In this document: positions 34,079 to 45,075 of the stretch, piece by piece
How the letters are laid out: the number at the start of each line of letters is the position of its first letter
How positions within the stretch are numbered: the stretch's first letter is position 1
From: Firmicutes bacterium HGW-Firmicutes-8
Lineage (GTDB): Bacteria > Bacillota > Thermincolia > Thermincolales > UBA2595
DNA: 53,607 bases
Reading direction: 5' to 3'
NCBI GenBank assembly: GCA_002840165.1
Contig: PGZN01000011.1
Span: 1 to 53,607, forward strand
Made by a program: the position numbers and the translations under genes
The notes under the pieces: model-generated
The model's database searches: none
Told to the model about the DNA's origin: nothing
Seen by the model: the letters and a program-made list of their open reading frames with translations, nothing else

Positions 34079-34832
34079 TCCAAATAATTCTCGCTATGTC
34101 CATCTAGTCTGTATAATGGATTAAAAGGACTAAAACCTTCCTTATCCAAAAGCTTTGCCAGCTTTTGTGCCAGGATAATTCAATAAAAAACCATCCAGGA
34201 CTTCTTTTATTTTGTTACTGTAACGGCAAACACCCCAAATATTCTCCAACAATCGCCCCGTTTCCTGCCAGTACCAAGTTTTATTAACCCGCCAATATCC
34301 CCAGAACCCGCCTTTCCTGGAATAAATACCGGCTTCGCGGGTTGAAATACAGACTTCTTGGTTAAAAAAATGAGGGCTGCCTCAAGCAACAGGTGTCGGG
34401 TGCCAGTTCTTATCGAAAAAACTCAGCATAGACTGCTGAGTTCTCTTTTTTAAGCTGCGCTTTTGTAAAGTAGAAAAGTACACCTGTATGACCAGTTACT
34501 GTTTTTGTTCTATTTTAATTAATAATACCAGCCCCAATTCTCGGCATCCACATCCGCGTGATCCGCGCCATCCGCGGCTATATTTTGTTTTCGGTTTTTC
34601 CATACCCGGTTCGTAAGACACCTAGAATAGTACATATTCAGTTGGGAATAGCACTCTCTCTTTGTGTTCTTTGTGCCCTTTGTGGTTGAGAGAAAAAAGA
34701 AACGCCCAAACTAAGCATAGAACCACCTCAGTCTGCACGCCTCTAACTCTCTGTGCCCTCTTCTTTTCAATGAATCACGAGTCTCTGTGTCCTCTGTGCC
34801 TTCTTTTCCCACTAGTCACTGGCCACTGAAAG
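34079..34832. other. Intergenic block with hairpin and dispersed repeats
   Basis: No convincing gene. A strong hairpin at 34420-34442 (AACTCAGCA/TGCTGAGTT) has T-tracts on both sides and could end the transketolase transcript. Further repeats: A-type at 34548-34590, CTTTGTGTTCTTTGTGCCCT at 34663-34690, CTCTGTGTCCTCTGTGCCTT at 34783-34808, and a degenerate CACTAGTCACTGGCCACTG run at 34809-34829. Confidence 0.65.
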
Positions 34833-35768
34833 CTACTTCCGCGCTATCGCCTTTTTCACTGCAGCCACAATATCCTCTTTGGTCAGCCCGTATTTTTTCA
34901 GCAGGTCGGCCGGAGGGCCGGATTCCCCAAAGGTATCTTTAACCCCCACCATCTCTTGGACGACCGGTATAGTCTGGACGAGAACCTCTGCTACAGCGCT
35001 GCCCAGTCCACCGATGATACTGTGTTCTTCAGCTGTGACAATGGCTTTAGTTTCCCGGGCAGCTTTAATGATGGCATCCCGATCAATCGGCTTAATCGTA
35101 GGCATATTTATCACCCTGACCCTGATATTTTCCGCGGCCAGCTCGTCCGCCGCCTCAATAGCAGGCCCAACCATCAATCCACAGGCAATAACGGTAACAT
35201 CACTGCCATCCCTGACAGTGGCAGATTTCCCTATCTCAAAATGGTATGTTTCATCAAACAGGACCGGTAAACTAAGCCTTCCCAATCTTATGTACACCGG
35301 CCCTTTGAAATTGACTGCCGCCCTGATGGCAAACTCCGTTTCTGTAGCATCAGCGGGAACGATAACAGTCATATTTGGGAGAGCCCGCATTATCGCAATA
35401 TCTTCCACCGACTGGTGGGAAGCCCCGTCCTCACCCACACTTATCCCCGCGTGGGAAGCCGCGATCTTCACATTCAGCCCCGGATAAGCAATCGAATTCC
35501 GGATCTGCTCAAAAGCCCTGCCGGTGGCAAAAATGGCAAATGAACTGGCAAACGGGATCTTACCCGCAGCCGCGAGTCCGGCCGCAGTGCTTAACATGTT
35601 TTGTTCTGCTACTCCCATATCAAAAAACCGGTCCGGATATTCCTTGGCAAAATCTGATGTCTTTGTTGATTTGGAAAGGTCAGCATCCAGGACAACAATA
35701 TCCTTGTTTTCCGCCCCCATTTTGACGAGGGCCTTACCGTAGGCGTCACGAGTTGCTATTTTGCTCAC
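34833..35768 (-). CDS. Transketolase, C-terminal subunit
   Basis: 311 residues comprising the pyrimidine-binding and C-terminal domains of transketolase: [29 protein letters not shown] with the catalytic Glu that activates thiamine diphosphate, and [15 protein letters not shown]. With the N-terminal subunit it forms the split transketolase common in Clostridia and archaea, transferring two-carbon units in the non-oxidative pentose phosphate pathway. GTG start with GGAGGGG; overlaps the upstream subunit by 4 bp. Confidence 0.95.
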   Translation of the reverse strand: MSKIATRDAYGKALVKMGAENKDIVVLDADLSKSTKTSDFAKEYPDRFFDMGVAEQNMLSTAAGLAAAGKIPFASSFAIFATGRAFEQIRNSIAYPGLNVKIAASHAGISVGEDGASHQSVEDIAIMRALPNMTVIVPADATETEFAIRAAVNFKGPVYIRLGRLSLPVLFDETYHFEIGKSATVRDGSDVTVIACGLMVGPAIEAADELAAENIRVRVINMPTIKPIDRDAIIKAARETKAIVTAEEHSIIGGLGSAVAEVLVQTIPVVQEMVGVKDTFGESGPPADLLKKYGLTKEDIVAAVKKAIARK

Positions 35769-36595
35769 CTGCTGTCCCCTCCCAACTCATTCAGGGCCTG
35801 GGTTGTCTGTTCCGCACTGGGAGCATTGCCGTGCCACCCGACCTGATTTTCCATGAAAGATACACCCTTACCCTTAATGGTTTTGGCCACAATCATTGTG
35901 GGTTTACCTTTAACCTGTTTGGCTTTGGCCAAAGCCTGAATAATTTCGTTGAAATCGTGGCCGTCTATTTCTTCCACATGCCATCCGAAGGCACGCCATT
36001 TATCAGCCACAGGTTCAGGACTCATAATCTCTCTGACAGGACCATCGATCTGTAAGCCGTTATGGTCCAAAAATGCCACTACATTGTCAAGTTTATAATG
36101 GGCGCCGGCCATTGCGGCTTCCCAAACTTGTCCTTCCTGGATTTCACCGTCACCCAGTAATACATATACCCGGTAGCTGCGGCCATCCAGTTTCCCTGCC
36201 AGGGCCATTCCATTAGCTGCCGAAAGCCCCTGTCCAAGCGACCCGGTTGACATTTCTACCCCCGGTAGGTGTTTCATGCTCGGATGACCCTGCAGCCTGC
36301 TGTTAAGCTTCCTCAAGGTCATCAGTTCTTCAACCGGAAAGAAACCCTTCTCCGCCAGTGCCGCATACAGCACAGGAGCGGCGTGCCCTTTACTCAGGAC
36401 AAACCGGTCCCGCTCGGGATTCTTAGGGTTTTGGGGGTCTACATTCATTTCATGAAAATATAGGGTAGTCACGATATCGGCGGCAGAAAGCGAACCTCCC
36501 GGATGACCGGATTTAGACTCACCCAACATCCTGATAATGTCCTGTCGTATCTTGCCCGCCTTTACCGCCAGGTCCTGCGCCACGGTGTCAGCCAT
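35765..36595 (-). CDS. Transketolase, N-terminal subunit
   Basis: 276 residues carrying the thiamine diphosphate-binding domain: [40 protein letters not shown] and [15 protein letters not shown], the G-D-G motif for Mg2+-diphosphate. The two subunits overlap by 4 bp and are translationally coupled. Confidence 0.95.
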   Translation of the reverse strand: MADTVAQDLAVKAGKIRQDIIRMLGESKSGHPGGSLSAADIVTTLYFHEMNVDPQNPKNPERDRFVLSKGHAAPVLYAALAEKGFFPVEELMTLRKLNSRLQGHPSMKHLPGVEMSTGSLGQGLSAANGMALAGKLDGRSYRVYVLLGDGEIQEGQVWEAAMAGAHYKLDNVVAFLDHNGLQIDGPVREIMSPEPVADKWRAFGWHVEEIDGHDFNEIIQALAKAKQVKGKPTMIVAKTIKGKGVSFMENQVGWHGNAPSAEQTTQALNELGGDSR

Positions 36596-36621
36596 TCCTT
36601 CAACTCCTCCCGTTTCTCAAG

Positions 36622-37473
36622 TTAAAGTCTTCTTTTAAAACCTTCTCCCAAGACCTCGTGTACATCAGTTAAAATAACAAATGCCGTGGGGTCTATGCCG
36701 GCGACCAATTCTTTGAGGGTGGAAATTTCCGAACGGGTGACGACAGAAAGGATAACATCCCGGTCAGCCCCCGTGTACATTCCCTTCCCCAGCAGGGCAG
36801 TCGCTCCCCTGTCAAGTTTCCTAAGGATTGCTTCAGCTACCTCTTCAGGTTTGTGTGATACAATAAGGGCGGCTTTGGCATAACCAAACCCTTCCTGGAC
36901 AATATCGATAACCCGGGTCGTTAGAAACACCGTAAGCAGGGCATACAGGGCAAGTTCAGCACTTTTAAAAACTATACCTGCCGTAACAATTACCGAAGCA
37001 TCGATAACAAAAAGGACAACTCCAACCCTAAGCTTCATGTAGTTGTTAATAACCGCCGCAGCCAGGTCAGTCCCACCGGTCGTGCCCCTATTGCGGAACA
37101 CGATTCCAAGCCCGATTCCTACTATAATACCACCGTAAATGGAGGCTAACAGCGGGTCTCTCGTAGGCACAGGAACAACCGGGACCATTATATCAATTAA
37201 CAGGGAAAGGACAATTGTCCCGAAGAGGGACCTGAGCCCAAACCCCATGCCCAGTCTCTTTACACTTATCATAAATAACGGGATATTAATAGCCAGCATC
37301 GTAGCGCCAACAGGGAAGTAGGCCGCATAATGGATTATAGTGGCAATCCCGCTTACCCCGCCCGCTGCGATCCTGTTGGGCACAAGAAACATATCCAGCC
37401 CGACAGCCGTTAATAGAACTCCCAATACAATAAAAAGATACTCCTGTAAAACCTTCCATTTCAAGCAAGCCAT
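36622..37473 (-). CDS. YitT family membrane protein
   Basis: 283 residues: five or six transmembrane helices in the YitT/DUF161 part (1-200, with RIAAGGVSGIATI and FRNRGTTGGTDLAA) and a cytosolic DUF2179 domain (ALLGKGMYTGADRDVILSVV, about 220-280). Function unresolved in the family. It lies between prfB and the transketolase genes on the same strand. Confidence 0.88.
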   Translation of the reverse strand: MACLKWKVLQEYLFIVLGVLLTAVGLDMFLVPNRIAAGGVSGIATIIHYAAYFPVGATMLAINIPLFMISVKRLGMGFGLRSLFGTIVLSLLIDIMVPVVPVPTRDPLLASIYGGIIVGIGLGIVFRNRGTTGGTDLAAAVINNYMKLRVGVVLFVIDASVIVTAGIVFKSAELALYALLTVFLTTRVIDIVQEGFGYAKAALIVSHKPEEVAEAILRKLDRGATALLGKGMYTGADRDVILSVVTRSEISTLKELVAGIDPTAFVILTDVHEVLGEGFKRRL

Positions 37474-37535
37474 CTCCCGAATTTCATGCTATTCCTATGT
37501 TTCCTCGGGAGGACCATTTCTAACCACCTAACAGT

Positions 37536-38640
37536 TTAACGACGTTTCGCCTGCATCTGCAGATAACCGGAAATGAACGGGTCAAGATTGCCATCCATAA
37601 CAGAATCAACATTGCCTATTTCGGTTCCGGTCCGGTGATCTTTGACGAGGCAGTAAGGTTGAAAAATATATGACCTTATCTGGCTCCCCCAGGCTATGTC
37701 CTGCTGTTCTCCCCTGATAGCGATAAGCTCTTCTTCTCTCTGTTTCAATTGAAGGTCCAAGAGCTTCGCCAGTAGAAGTTTCATAGCCTTCAACCGGTTG
37801 GCATGCTGAGAGCGTTCATTTTGGCATTGGACGACAATCCCTGAGGGCAGGTGCGTAATTCTAACTGCTGAATCTGTCTTGTTAACATGCTGCCCACCGG
37901 CTCCGCTGGAACGGTAGGTGTCAATCTTCAAGTCCTCGGGGTCAATAACGGTTTGAGTATCATCTTCGACCTCCGGCAGAACGTCAACTGAAGCAAACGA
38001 GGTATGTCTTCGGCCTGACGCATCAAAGGGCGAAATCCGGATGAGGCGGTGGACTCCTTTTTCGGCTTTCACGTAACCATATACGTTCTCTCCGGTAATA
38101 AGTAAAGAAACGCTCTTGACCCCGGCCTCATCCCCAGGCAGCAAATCCAGCGTTTCCACGGCGTAACCTCTACGGTCAGCCCATCTTGAATACATCCGGA
38201 GAAGCATCTGGACCCAATCCTGAGCTTCTGTCCCACCTGCTCCGGCATGCAGGGAAATAACAGCATTGGCCTGATCATACGGGCCATTCAAAAGCAGCTC
38301 CAGTTCAAGCTCGGTAAGCCTCGCGTCAAGCTTGCCGATACCTTCGGATACTTCCTTGACGAGGGATTCGTCCCCCTCTTCCATCCCTAACTCCCATAAC
38401 AGGTTCAAATCCTCAAATATTGAAAAAACTGAATCGTAATCATCCACCCGGTGCTTTAAACTGTTAATCTCCTGCATTACCTTCTGCGCCGCGGTCTGAT
38501 CATCCCAGAAACCTTCTACAGCCGTTACAGCCTCAAGGTCGTTTACTTTCTTAAGCTTTTGGTCTAGGTCAAAGAGAAACCCTCAGTTCTTCAACGCGGT
38601 TTTTGAGACTTTCTAAATCCTTCCTTAATTCAGCAAGCAC
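37536..38640 (-). CDS. prfB: Peptide chain release factor 2 with programmed +1 frameshift
   Basis: RF2, 367 residues after frameshifting. GTG start at 38638-38640 with GGAGG. After 23 codons the frame meets CTT TGA (38569-38574) preceded by AGGG; skipping one base gives CTT GAC and opens the long frame to 37536. This is the classical autoregulatory site read by RF2 itself. SPF anticodon-like motif (RISPFDASG) and GGQ (GAGGQHVNK) are intact. The main frame alone would start falsely at an internal ATG near 38477. Exact join: 38640-38572, then 38570-37536. Confidence 0.97.
38569..38585 (-). promoter_or_regulatory. prfB +1 frameshift site
   Basis: The minus strand reads AGGGTTTCTCTTTGAC: a Shine-Dalgarno-like AGGG, a slippery CTT and TGA followed by C. 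Low RF2 delays termination and allows the shift. Confidence 0.93.
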
Positions 38641-38825
38641 AAAAATACCTCCAAAATTAGTTTTGAAACATACTATAACGTATATCATTATACTTTTCCG
38701 CAGGATTTTTGTCAAAAATTATCTTTGCCTTTTCCCCGTGGTACATGAGTTTGAGCTGCATTAGCGTAACCCTTCCCTTCAAAGCCCGAAATTTAGCATA
38801 CTTACAACCGTCACCGTTTGCCTTC

Positions 38826-38854
38826 GAAAAAAAAAGGATGCCTTGGCATCCTTT
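38826..38854 (-). terminator. Terminator of motAB
   Basis: AAAGGATGCC pairs with GGCATCCTTT across two bases, followed on the minus strand by a run of nine T residues. Confidence 0.92.
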
Positions 38855-38867
38855 GTAATGATTGGGT

Positions 38868-39683
38868 TTACTGTTTAACCCCCGAAGCCTCATTCTCAGT
38901 TGGTTGGTCCTTGCCGATATTCCGTTTCTCAAGTTCATCCTGGCCAATCTTACCAGGTTCAGCTATATTAAAGAAACTCTTCAGGACAACTATGTCCACC
39001 CGGCGGTTCTTGGCTCTGTTGAATTCACTGGTATTAGGCACAATCGGCCGAAACTCGCCATACCCCGTTGCCGAAAGCCTCTCAGGCGACATGCCCACCT
39101 GGTTTATCAAAAATCTAACGACATGGTCAGCCCTTGCTGTGGACAGTTCCCAGTTGGATGGAAACTGCGGGGTGTTAATGGGAAGGTTGCAGGTATGACC
39201 TTCTATCCTGATACTGTTTGGCATTTTATTCAGAATCTGGCCAACCTTAAGGATAATGTCCCTGGCGCCGGGGGTTATTTCGGCCGCCCCGATATGAAAC
39301 AGCAGGGCTTCTTTAAGGCTGATAACCAATCCCCGCTCTTCCTGTGATACCACGACTTTCCCCTTTAAACCCTGTTCTTTGATCACCTTGTCCAGCTGTT
39401 CCTTGGCGCTCTTCATATCGGCGGCTTCGGTTTTCCCCCCCGGGGGGGCGTTTTCATTTACCATCAGGGGACCGGGGGCCTCACCTAAGAAGTAGCCGCT
39501 GTTTTGACCAAGCAGAGCCTGGCTCATCGAAGTGGACAGCTGAGCAAACTTCTTGGAGTTGACATTACTGATGGTATACATGACCACAAAAAATATCATC
39601 AGCAGGGTAATCAGGTCAGCATATGTAAGCAGCCATCGTTCATTGTTAGGTTCCTTTTCTTGTTCTGCACCGCGTCTACCCAT
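38868..39683 (-). CDS. motB: Flagellar motor stator protein MotB
   Basis: 271 residues: a short cytosolic start, one transmembrane helix with the proton-carrying Asp (YADLITLLM, D23), a linker, and an OmpA-like peptidoglycan-binding domain (IRIEGHTCN, NWELSTARADHVVRFL, NRRVDIVVL). It anchors the stator to the wall. Directly follows motA by ten bases and ends in a terminator. No other flagellar gene is in the window. Confidence 0.93.
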   Translation of the reverse strand: MGRRGAEQEKEPNNERWLLTYADLITLLMIFFVVMYTISNVNSKKFAQLSTSMSQALLGQNSGYFLGEAPGPLMVNENAPPGGKTEAADMKSAKEQLDKVIKEQGLKGKVVVSQEERGLVISLKEALLFHIGAAEITPGARDIILKVGQILNKMPNSIRIEGHTCNLPINTPQFPSNWELSTARADHVVRFLINQVGMSPERLSATGYGEFRPIVPNTSEFNRAKNRRVDIVVLKSFFNIAEPGKIGQDELEKRNIGKDQPTENEASGVKQ

Positions 39684-39693
39684 TTAGGCACCT

Positions 39694-40470
39694 CTATTCT
39701 TTGGAGGTAGCTGCTACCTGACGTATTGTTGCTGACAGGAAGGCTCTTAGTTTCTCTCTTACGATACCCGGGTTGTCCCCGGCTTGAATGGAGAGGACAC
39801 CCTCTAAGGCAATCTCCCTCATAAAGCGTTCCTGTTTGCTTTTCAGTTTTAGTTTATGGCCGATAGGGAGCCAAGCTAGGTTCGCAAAAGCTACACCGTA
39901 AAGGGTCGCGATAAAAGCCACCGCGATTGAAGGGCCCAGTTCATCAGGGTTTGTCAGGTTACCCAAAACCATGACTAAACCCAAAACTGTACCGATAATA
40001 CCCATCGTTGGCGAGTAACCACCCGCGGATTCAAATATGTCAGCCCCAATTTTATGCCGCTGGTCGGTAAACTCAATCTGGGTCTCCAGGATATCCCTGA
40101 CCAGGGCTGGGTCAGTACCGTCTACAACAAGTTGAATGCCCTGGCGCAGGAACTCGTCATCGATATTGGCTGTTTCCCTTTCTAAGCTGAGCAGCCCCTC
40201 GCGTCTGGCCTTTTCAGCAAAACTACAAAGGATCGTGATAAGTTCATTGACCTCATATTTCTTTTCCTTGAATACTATTTGAAACAGCTTCCCAACCTGT
40301 TTTAAATCATTTAGGGTGAAACTGGTCATAACGGCTCCGATCGTACCGCCAAAGACTATCATCGCCGCAGTCGGCTGTACGAGAGCACTAAGTTGTCCCC
40401 CTTCTTCTACATAGGCAATCAATAACATGGCGAAGCCTAATACTAAACCTATAATAGATGATAAGTCCAC
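39694..40470 (-). CDS. motA: Flagellar motor stator protein MotA
   Basis: 258 residues from the GTG at 40468-40470 (MDLSSIIGLVLG); the frame is open 42 codons further, but AAAGGTGG sits right before this GTG. Four transmembrane helices, with GGYSPTMGIIGTVLGLVMVLG containing the conserved Pro, and a cytosolic loop. It pairs with MotB in an H+ or Na+ channel. Confidence 0.93.
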   Translation of the reverse strand: MDLSSIIGLVLGFAMLLIAYVEEGGQLSALVQPTAAMIVFGGTIGAVMTSFTLNDLKQVGKLFQIVFKEKKYEVNELITILCSFAEKARREGLLSLERETANIDDEFLRQGIQLVVDGTDPALVRDILETQIEFTDQRHKIGADIFESAGGYSPTMGIIGTVLGLVMVLGNLTNPDELGPSIAVAFIATLYGVAFANLAWLPIGHKLKLKSKQERFMREIALEGVLSIQAGDNPGIVREKLRAFLSATIRQVAATSKE

Positions 40471-40640
40471 AATTCGCCCACCTTTACTGAAAGTTTTTGA
40501 ACTCTCTATCAATAGTAATTGGCTGTCTTTTCTCCTTTTCCTGCTATAAAAATTGACATTTTTTTCACTTGTTGTCGAAACAAAGTTACTTAACATTAAT
40601 AGTATCGATAATACACTTCCTCAACTTTAGAGTTTCTAAG

Positions 40641-40678
40641 CAAAAAAAGACGGTACCCGGCGCTGGCGCCGGGTACCG
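40641..40678 (-). terminator. Terminator of secA
   Basis: A 13-bp perfect GC-rich stem (CGGTACCCGGCGC with its complement) followed on the minus strand by TCTTTTTTTG. Confidence 0.93.
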
Positions 40679-40733
40679 GAAACAATCTTTAACTTATTAC
40701 TGTCTTCTACTTTGTTACAATGAAAATACTGCC

Positions 40734-43346
40734 CTACTGCCCACAGCATTTTTTATATTTTTTTCCGCTGTTGCAGGGACAGGGGTCATTCCGGCCGATG
40801 CGCTTTTCAACCTTCCGGGGCTGTTTCACAACATCGTCAGCATACTTGTTTTCCACAATATTTTGGTGCTGATGGGCAGGTTCCTGGACTATATTTACAC
40901 GGAAAATGTAACGTACAACATCTTCCTGAATGCTTGATATCATGTTCTGGAACATCTCATAACCTTCGAATTTATACTCAACCAAAGGGTCTTTTTGTCC
41001 ATAGGCCCGAAGCCCGATACCCTGGCGAAGCTGGTCCATCGCATCAAGGTGGTCCATCCATTTCTCATCAACCCTGCTGAGCAAAATAACCTTTTCGATA
41101 TGCCTGATTGTCTCCGCCCCGAGTTCCTCTTCCCTGGCATCATATATCCCGATGGATTTCTCCAGTAACAGGTCTTTCAGAGCCTGCCTCCCCATATCTG
41201 CAAGGTCGTCCGGGGTCAGGTTATGATGGGGCAGGAATAAATCACGGGAGTAGTCCAGCAGACCCTTGAGATCCCAGTCCTCGGGATGAATCCCCTGATT
41301 GCAGAACGTTTCGAGAGAGTTGTCAATCATTGTTTCAATCATCTGAGTAATAGTCTCTTTTAAATTCTCATCCAACAGAACACGGCGGCGCTGTTCATAG
41401 ATGACCTCACGCTGTTTGTTCATGACGTCATCATATTCCAAAACCTGTTTCCTGATATCAAAGTTGCGGTTTTCAACCCTCTTTTGGGCAGTCTCGATGG
41501 ACTTTGTGATAAAGGAGTGCTCGATTGGCATATCCTCCTCCATACCCAATTTGTCCATCAGGCTGCTAATATTATCTGAACCAAATAACCGCATCAGATC
41601 GTCTTCCAGAGATATATAAAACCTCGTGGAACCGGGGTCACCCTGCCGCCCTGTCCGACCGCGCAGCTGGTTGTCAATCCGGCGGCTCTCATGCCGTTCG
41701 GTGCCAATGATGTGGAGCCCCCCCAGGGATACTACCTTTTCATGCTCCATGTCGGTTTCAGCTTTTATTTTTTTATATAGGCTGTTAAATTCAGCCTCGT
41801 CAATTTTATCATCCTCACCCTTTTTAAAATTGGCATGGGCCAAGAACTCCGGGTTGCCGCCCAAAAGAATATCAGTCCCCCGGCCGGCCATGTTTGTAGC
41901 GATAGTGACTGCCCCCAGACGTCCGGCCTGGGATACGATTTCGGCTTCCTTTTCATGATATTTAGCATTAAGAACCTGATGCTGGACACCACGCTTCTTT
42001 AGCAGTGAGCTTAACTCTTCCGACTTTTCGATGGAAATCGTCCCAATCAGCAGCGGTTGACCAGCGTTGTGTCTCTCCACGATCTCCTCCACCACTGCCC
42101 GGAATTTCGCCTGCTCTGTTTTGTAAATCATGTCAGCCAGGTCTTTCCTTATCATCGGCTTGTTGGTTGGAATAACCACCACATCAAGCCCGTAAATCTT
42201 CCGGAATTCATCTTCCTCCGTCTCGGCTGTACCGGTCATCCCGGCCAGCTTTTCGTACATCCGGAAATAGTTCTGGAAGGTGATAGTGGCAAGGGTTTGG
42301 GATTCTCTTTCAATCTTGACCCCTTCCTTGGCTTCGATAGCCTGATGCAAACCTTCGCTGTACCGCCGACCGAACATCAAGCGGCCGGTGAATTCGTCTA
42401 CGATAATAACTTCCCCGTCCTTGACGACGTAGTCCCTGTCCCTTTTCATCAGGCCGTGGGCTTTTAATGCCTGGTTCATATGATGCGTGAGCTCGATGTG
42501 CTCATCCTCATAAAGGTTCTGCACACCAAGCATCTGTTCTACCCTGGCTACCCCTTTTTCGGTCAGGACTACCGTATGTGCCTTTTCATCAACCGAATAA
42601 TCATCTTCTTTGACCAGCCGGGGTACTACCTTGGCCACCGTGTAATACAAGTCATTGGCTTTATCAGCCTGCCCCGATATTATCAGTGGGGTTCTGGCCT
42701 CATCAATGAGGATGCTGTCCACCTCGTCCACAATCGCATAATACAGCTGACGCTGGACCATATGCTCCTTTTCGTGGACCATGTTATCCCTCAGGTAGTC
42801 AAAACCAAATTCATTGTTTGTCCCGTAAGCAATGTCTGTATTGTAGGCCGCTTTTCTTTCATCATATTCCAGCCCATGGACTATCAGGCCTACTGACAGC
42901 CCGAGGAAGCGGTAAATCCGGCCCATCCATTCACTGTCCCGGCGGGCCAGGTAGTCGTTTACGGTAATGATATGCACACCCCGCCCGGTCAAGGCATTCA
43001 GGTATGCCGGCAGAGTTGCCACCAGGGTTTTGCCCTCACCGGTTCTCATCTCTGATATCCTTCCCTGGTGCAGGACTACCCCACCGATAAGCTGGACATC
43101 AAAATGCCTCATCCCAAGTACCCGCTTGGAAGCCTCCCGCACCACAGCAAAAGCCTCTGGCAGGAGATCGTCAATCGTCGACCCGTCAGCAAGCTTAGCC
43201 TTGAACTCATCAGTCTTTCCACGCAGCTCGGAATCCGATAACCTCTCCATCTCCGGTTCTAAATCGTTTATCTCATTAACGACTCTCTGTAATTTTTTTA
43301 CTATCTTCGCATTGTCATCAAACAGGTTCTTAACAAACCCCAACAT
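40734..43346 (-). CDS. secA: Preprotein translocase ATPase SecA
   Basis: About 870 residues, normal size. Walker A MRTGEGKT, the [19 protein letters not shown] region, [20 protein letters not shown] and a C-terminal SEC-C zinc motif ([14 protein letters not shown]), which binds SecB or ribosomes in other bacteria. It drives export through SecYEG. ATG at 43344-43346 with AAAGGG upstream. Not adjacent to prfB: motAB separate them. Confidence 0.97.
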   Translation of the reverse strand: MLGFVKNLFDDNAKIVKKLQRVVNEINDLEPEMERLSDSELRGKTDEFKAKLADGSTIDDLLPEAFAVVREASKRVLGMRHFDVQLIGGVVLHQGRISEMRTGEGKTLVATLPAYLNALTGRGVHIITVNDYLARRDSEWMGRIYRFLGLSVGLIVHGLEYDERKAAYNTDIAYGTNNEFGFDYLRDNMVHEKEHMVQRQLYYAIVDEVDSILIDEARTPLIISGQADKANDLYYTVAKVVPRLVKEDDYSVDEKAHTVVLTEKGVARVEQMLGVQNLYEDEHIELTHHMNQALKAHGLMKRDRDYVVKDGEVIIVDEFTGRLMFGRRYSEGLHQAIEAKEGVKIERESQTLATITFQNYFRMYEKLAGMTGTAETEEDEFRKIYGLDVVVIPTNKPMIRKDLADMIYKTEQAKFRAVVEEIVERHNAGQPLLIGTISIEKSEELSSLLKKRGVQHQVLNAKYHEKEAEIVSQAGRLGAVTIATNMAGRGTDILLGGNPEFLAHANFKKGEDDKIDEAEFNSLYKKIKAETDMEHEKVVSLGGLHIIGTERHESRRIDNQLRGRTGRQGDPGSTRFYISLEDDLMRLFGSDNISSLMDKLGMEEDMPIEHSFITKSIETAQKRVENRNFDIRKQVLEYDDVMNKQREVIYEQRRRVLLDENLKETITQMIETMIDNSLETFCNQGIHPEDWDLKGLLDYSRDLFLPHHNLTPDDLADMGRQALKDLLLEKSIGIYDAREEELGAETIRHIEKVILLSRVDEKWMDHLDAMDQLRQGIGLRAYGQKDPLVEYKFEGYEMFQNMISSIQEDVVRYIFRVNIVQEPAHQHQNIVENKYADDVVKQPRKVEKRIGRNDPCPCNSGKKYKKCCGQ

Positions 43347-43568
43347 CAAAAAACACCCTTTCTATAATACAAACAATATAAGCAAAAGAGACCTGTGCGG
43401 TCCCTTATTGTACAGGAATTCACTAGTTTCAATTGTAGCATTTTTGGGAAGAGAGTTCAAGGTGTGGTCCTAGTTGGCGCAAAATGCGTTTTCGTGGGTT
43501 GAAATGCAGGATATACTGTCGTTTTATCCAATATATAATTGGAATAAATTACAGAATGGAGAAAACTC

Positions 43569-44915
43569 ATGTCATACCGCGATGTGCTATTGATTAACCC
43601 GCCCCTGGGCATCACCAGCGATATTTACGAACATATAGGGTTAGGCTATATCGCAGCATGCCTGAGAAAGAGAAACATAAATGTCGAAATTATTAACATC
43701 CCCGAACAAGGCTGGACAGTGTCCCGAGCTGTCAAAGAAGTGAAAAATATTCCCTGTAGGGTCATAGGTGTCAGTATCCCTTTTCAGGAAGGCGCTAAGC
43801 GGGCTTTTAATTTTATCACCGGCTTGAAAAAGGCCGGGGTAGATGCCCATATCTCTATCGGAGGTATTTTTCCGACTTACGCCTATGAAGAAATAATAAA
43901 TATGTTTCCTGCCGTTGATTCTGTCGTCCTTGGCGAGGGGGAAGAGACTTTTGCGGAACTGGCTGAGAAGATAATCTCCGGACATGACTGGCATGACATC
44001 AAAGGTCTGGCCTATCTGGAAAATAACACAATCATCAGGAATGATTTCCGGCCGCTAATTGAGGACCTGGACAGCATCCCTTTTCCGGCCAGGGATACCC
44101 TGCCGGAATCATTAAGAAGAGTGAATGCGGCTACGATGACTACATCGCGCGGCTGTTACGGCAGATGCAGCTTTTGCAGTGTTACTCCCTTTTTCTCAAG
44201 CTTCGGGCCGAAATACAGGGTCCGCAGCAGCCAAAACGTGATGGATGAACTGGATATTCTTTACCATGAATACGACGTCAGGAATATTGCCTTTAATGAC
44301 GCCATTTTCATCGGCGGTAAGGGTAGTGGTTACAACAGGGCAAGGGAGATCGCCGAAGAAATTTTAAAGAGAAATATGGATCTGCATTTCTACATTCACT
44401 GCCGACCCAATGACGTGGATGAGGAGTTGTTTGGATTATTGAGAGAGGCCGGTCTCAGAAAGGTATTTCTGGGTGTGGAATCCGGTTCCCAAACAATGCT
44501 GGACCGTTTTCAGAAGGATATTACGGTCGAAGAAAATCTGCGGGCTTTGGAGACCTTAAGTAAATTCGACATCTTTGTGGCCCTGGGGATGATAACATTT
44601 GATGACAGGATTACTTTCACCGAACTAAATGAAAACCTGATGTTTCTGCAACAGGCCAAAAAGATTATGCCCAAAAACAGGCTTAACTTTAACGTTTTGG
44701 GAAAGCTGCTTCCTCTCGCCGGGACAGAAGTAGAAAGGTATATGAAAGAAACGCGCAGATATAGAGGAAACTCGATAAAATACACCTATAGTATCGACGA
44801 CCCGAAAATAAATCTGCTTTATAACACAGCTAATACTTTGGGTAATCTTTTCTGGAAGGTCAAACGGGCGTTAAACATGACGATAGACTATGACCGTGTG
44901 TGGATGAAAAGCTAG
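43569..44915 (+). CDS. B12-binding-domain radical SAM protein (BchE-like)
   Basis: 448 residues: an N-terminal cobalamin-binding Rossmann domain (1-140; LGYIAACLRKRNINVEII, ISIGGIFPTYAYEEI, LGEGEETFAEL) and a radical SAM barrel with C196-x3-C200-x2-C203 (SRGCYGRCSFCSV). The typical cobalamin DxHxxG is not obvious, so the domain may be degenerate, as is common in this group. Substrate unknown; family members methylate or cyclise lipids, hopanoids and antibiotics. It opens the plus-strand island and has GGAGAAAACTC before ATG. Confidence 0.82.
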   Translation: MSYRDVLLINPPLGITSDIYEHIGLGYIAACLRKRNINVEIINIPEQGWTVSRAVKEVKNIPCRVIGVSIPFQEGAKRAFNFITGLKKAGVDAHISIGGIFPTYAYEEIINMFPAVDSVVLGEGEETFAELAEKIISGHDWHDIKGLAYLENNTIIRNDFRPLIEDLDSIPFPARDTLPESLRRVNAATMTTSRGCYGRCSFCSVTPFFSSFGPKYRVRSSQNVMDELDILYHEYDVRNIAFNDAIFIGGKGSGYNRAREIAEEILKRNMDLHFYIHCRPNDVDEELFGLLREAGLRKVFLGVESGSQTMLDRFQKDITVEENLRALETLSKFDIFVALGMITFDDRITFTELNENLMFLQQAKKIMPKNRLNFNVLGKLLPLAGTEVERYMKETRRYRGNSIKYTYSIDDPKINLLYNTANTLGNLFWKVKRALNMTIDYDRVWMKS

Positions 44916-45075
44916 GTATTCTTGGGGCATAAACCCATATTTTAAAGGATATTGTGGTTTGTTGTAGAATGATTGCCTGACAAGGAAATATTATCTAAAA
45001 AATAGGCCGGACAAGTCCTGTGTACCTTATTAGATTAAGTAATACGGCTGGTTTTAATAACCGGCTGCAAAAGCG

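Noticed and set aside
34207-34389. 60-codon minus-strand frame
   Set aside because: No ribosome binding site, no recognisable family, located in a repeat-bearing gap; coding status cannot be supported.
38657-38947. 96-codon frame downstream of motB
   Set aside because: It crosses the motAB terminator and the 3' end of motB; no supporting ribosome binding site.
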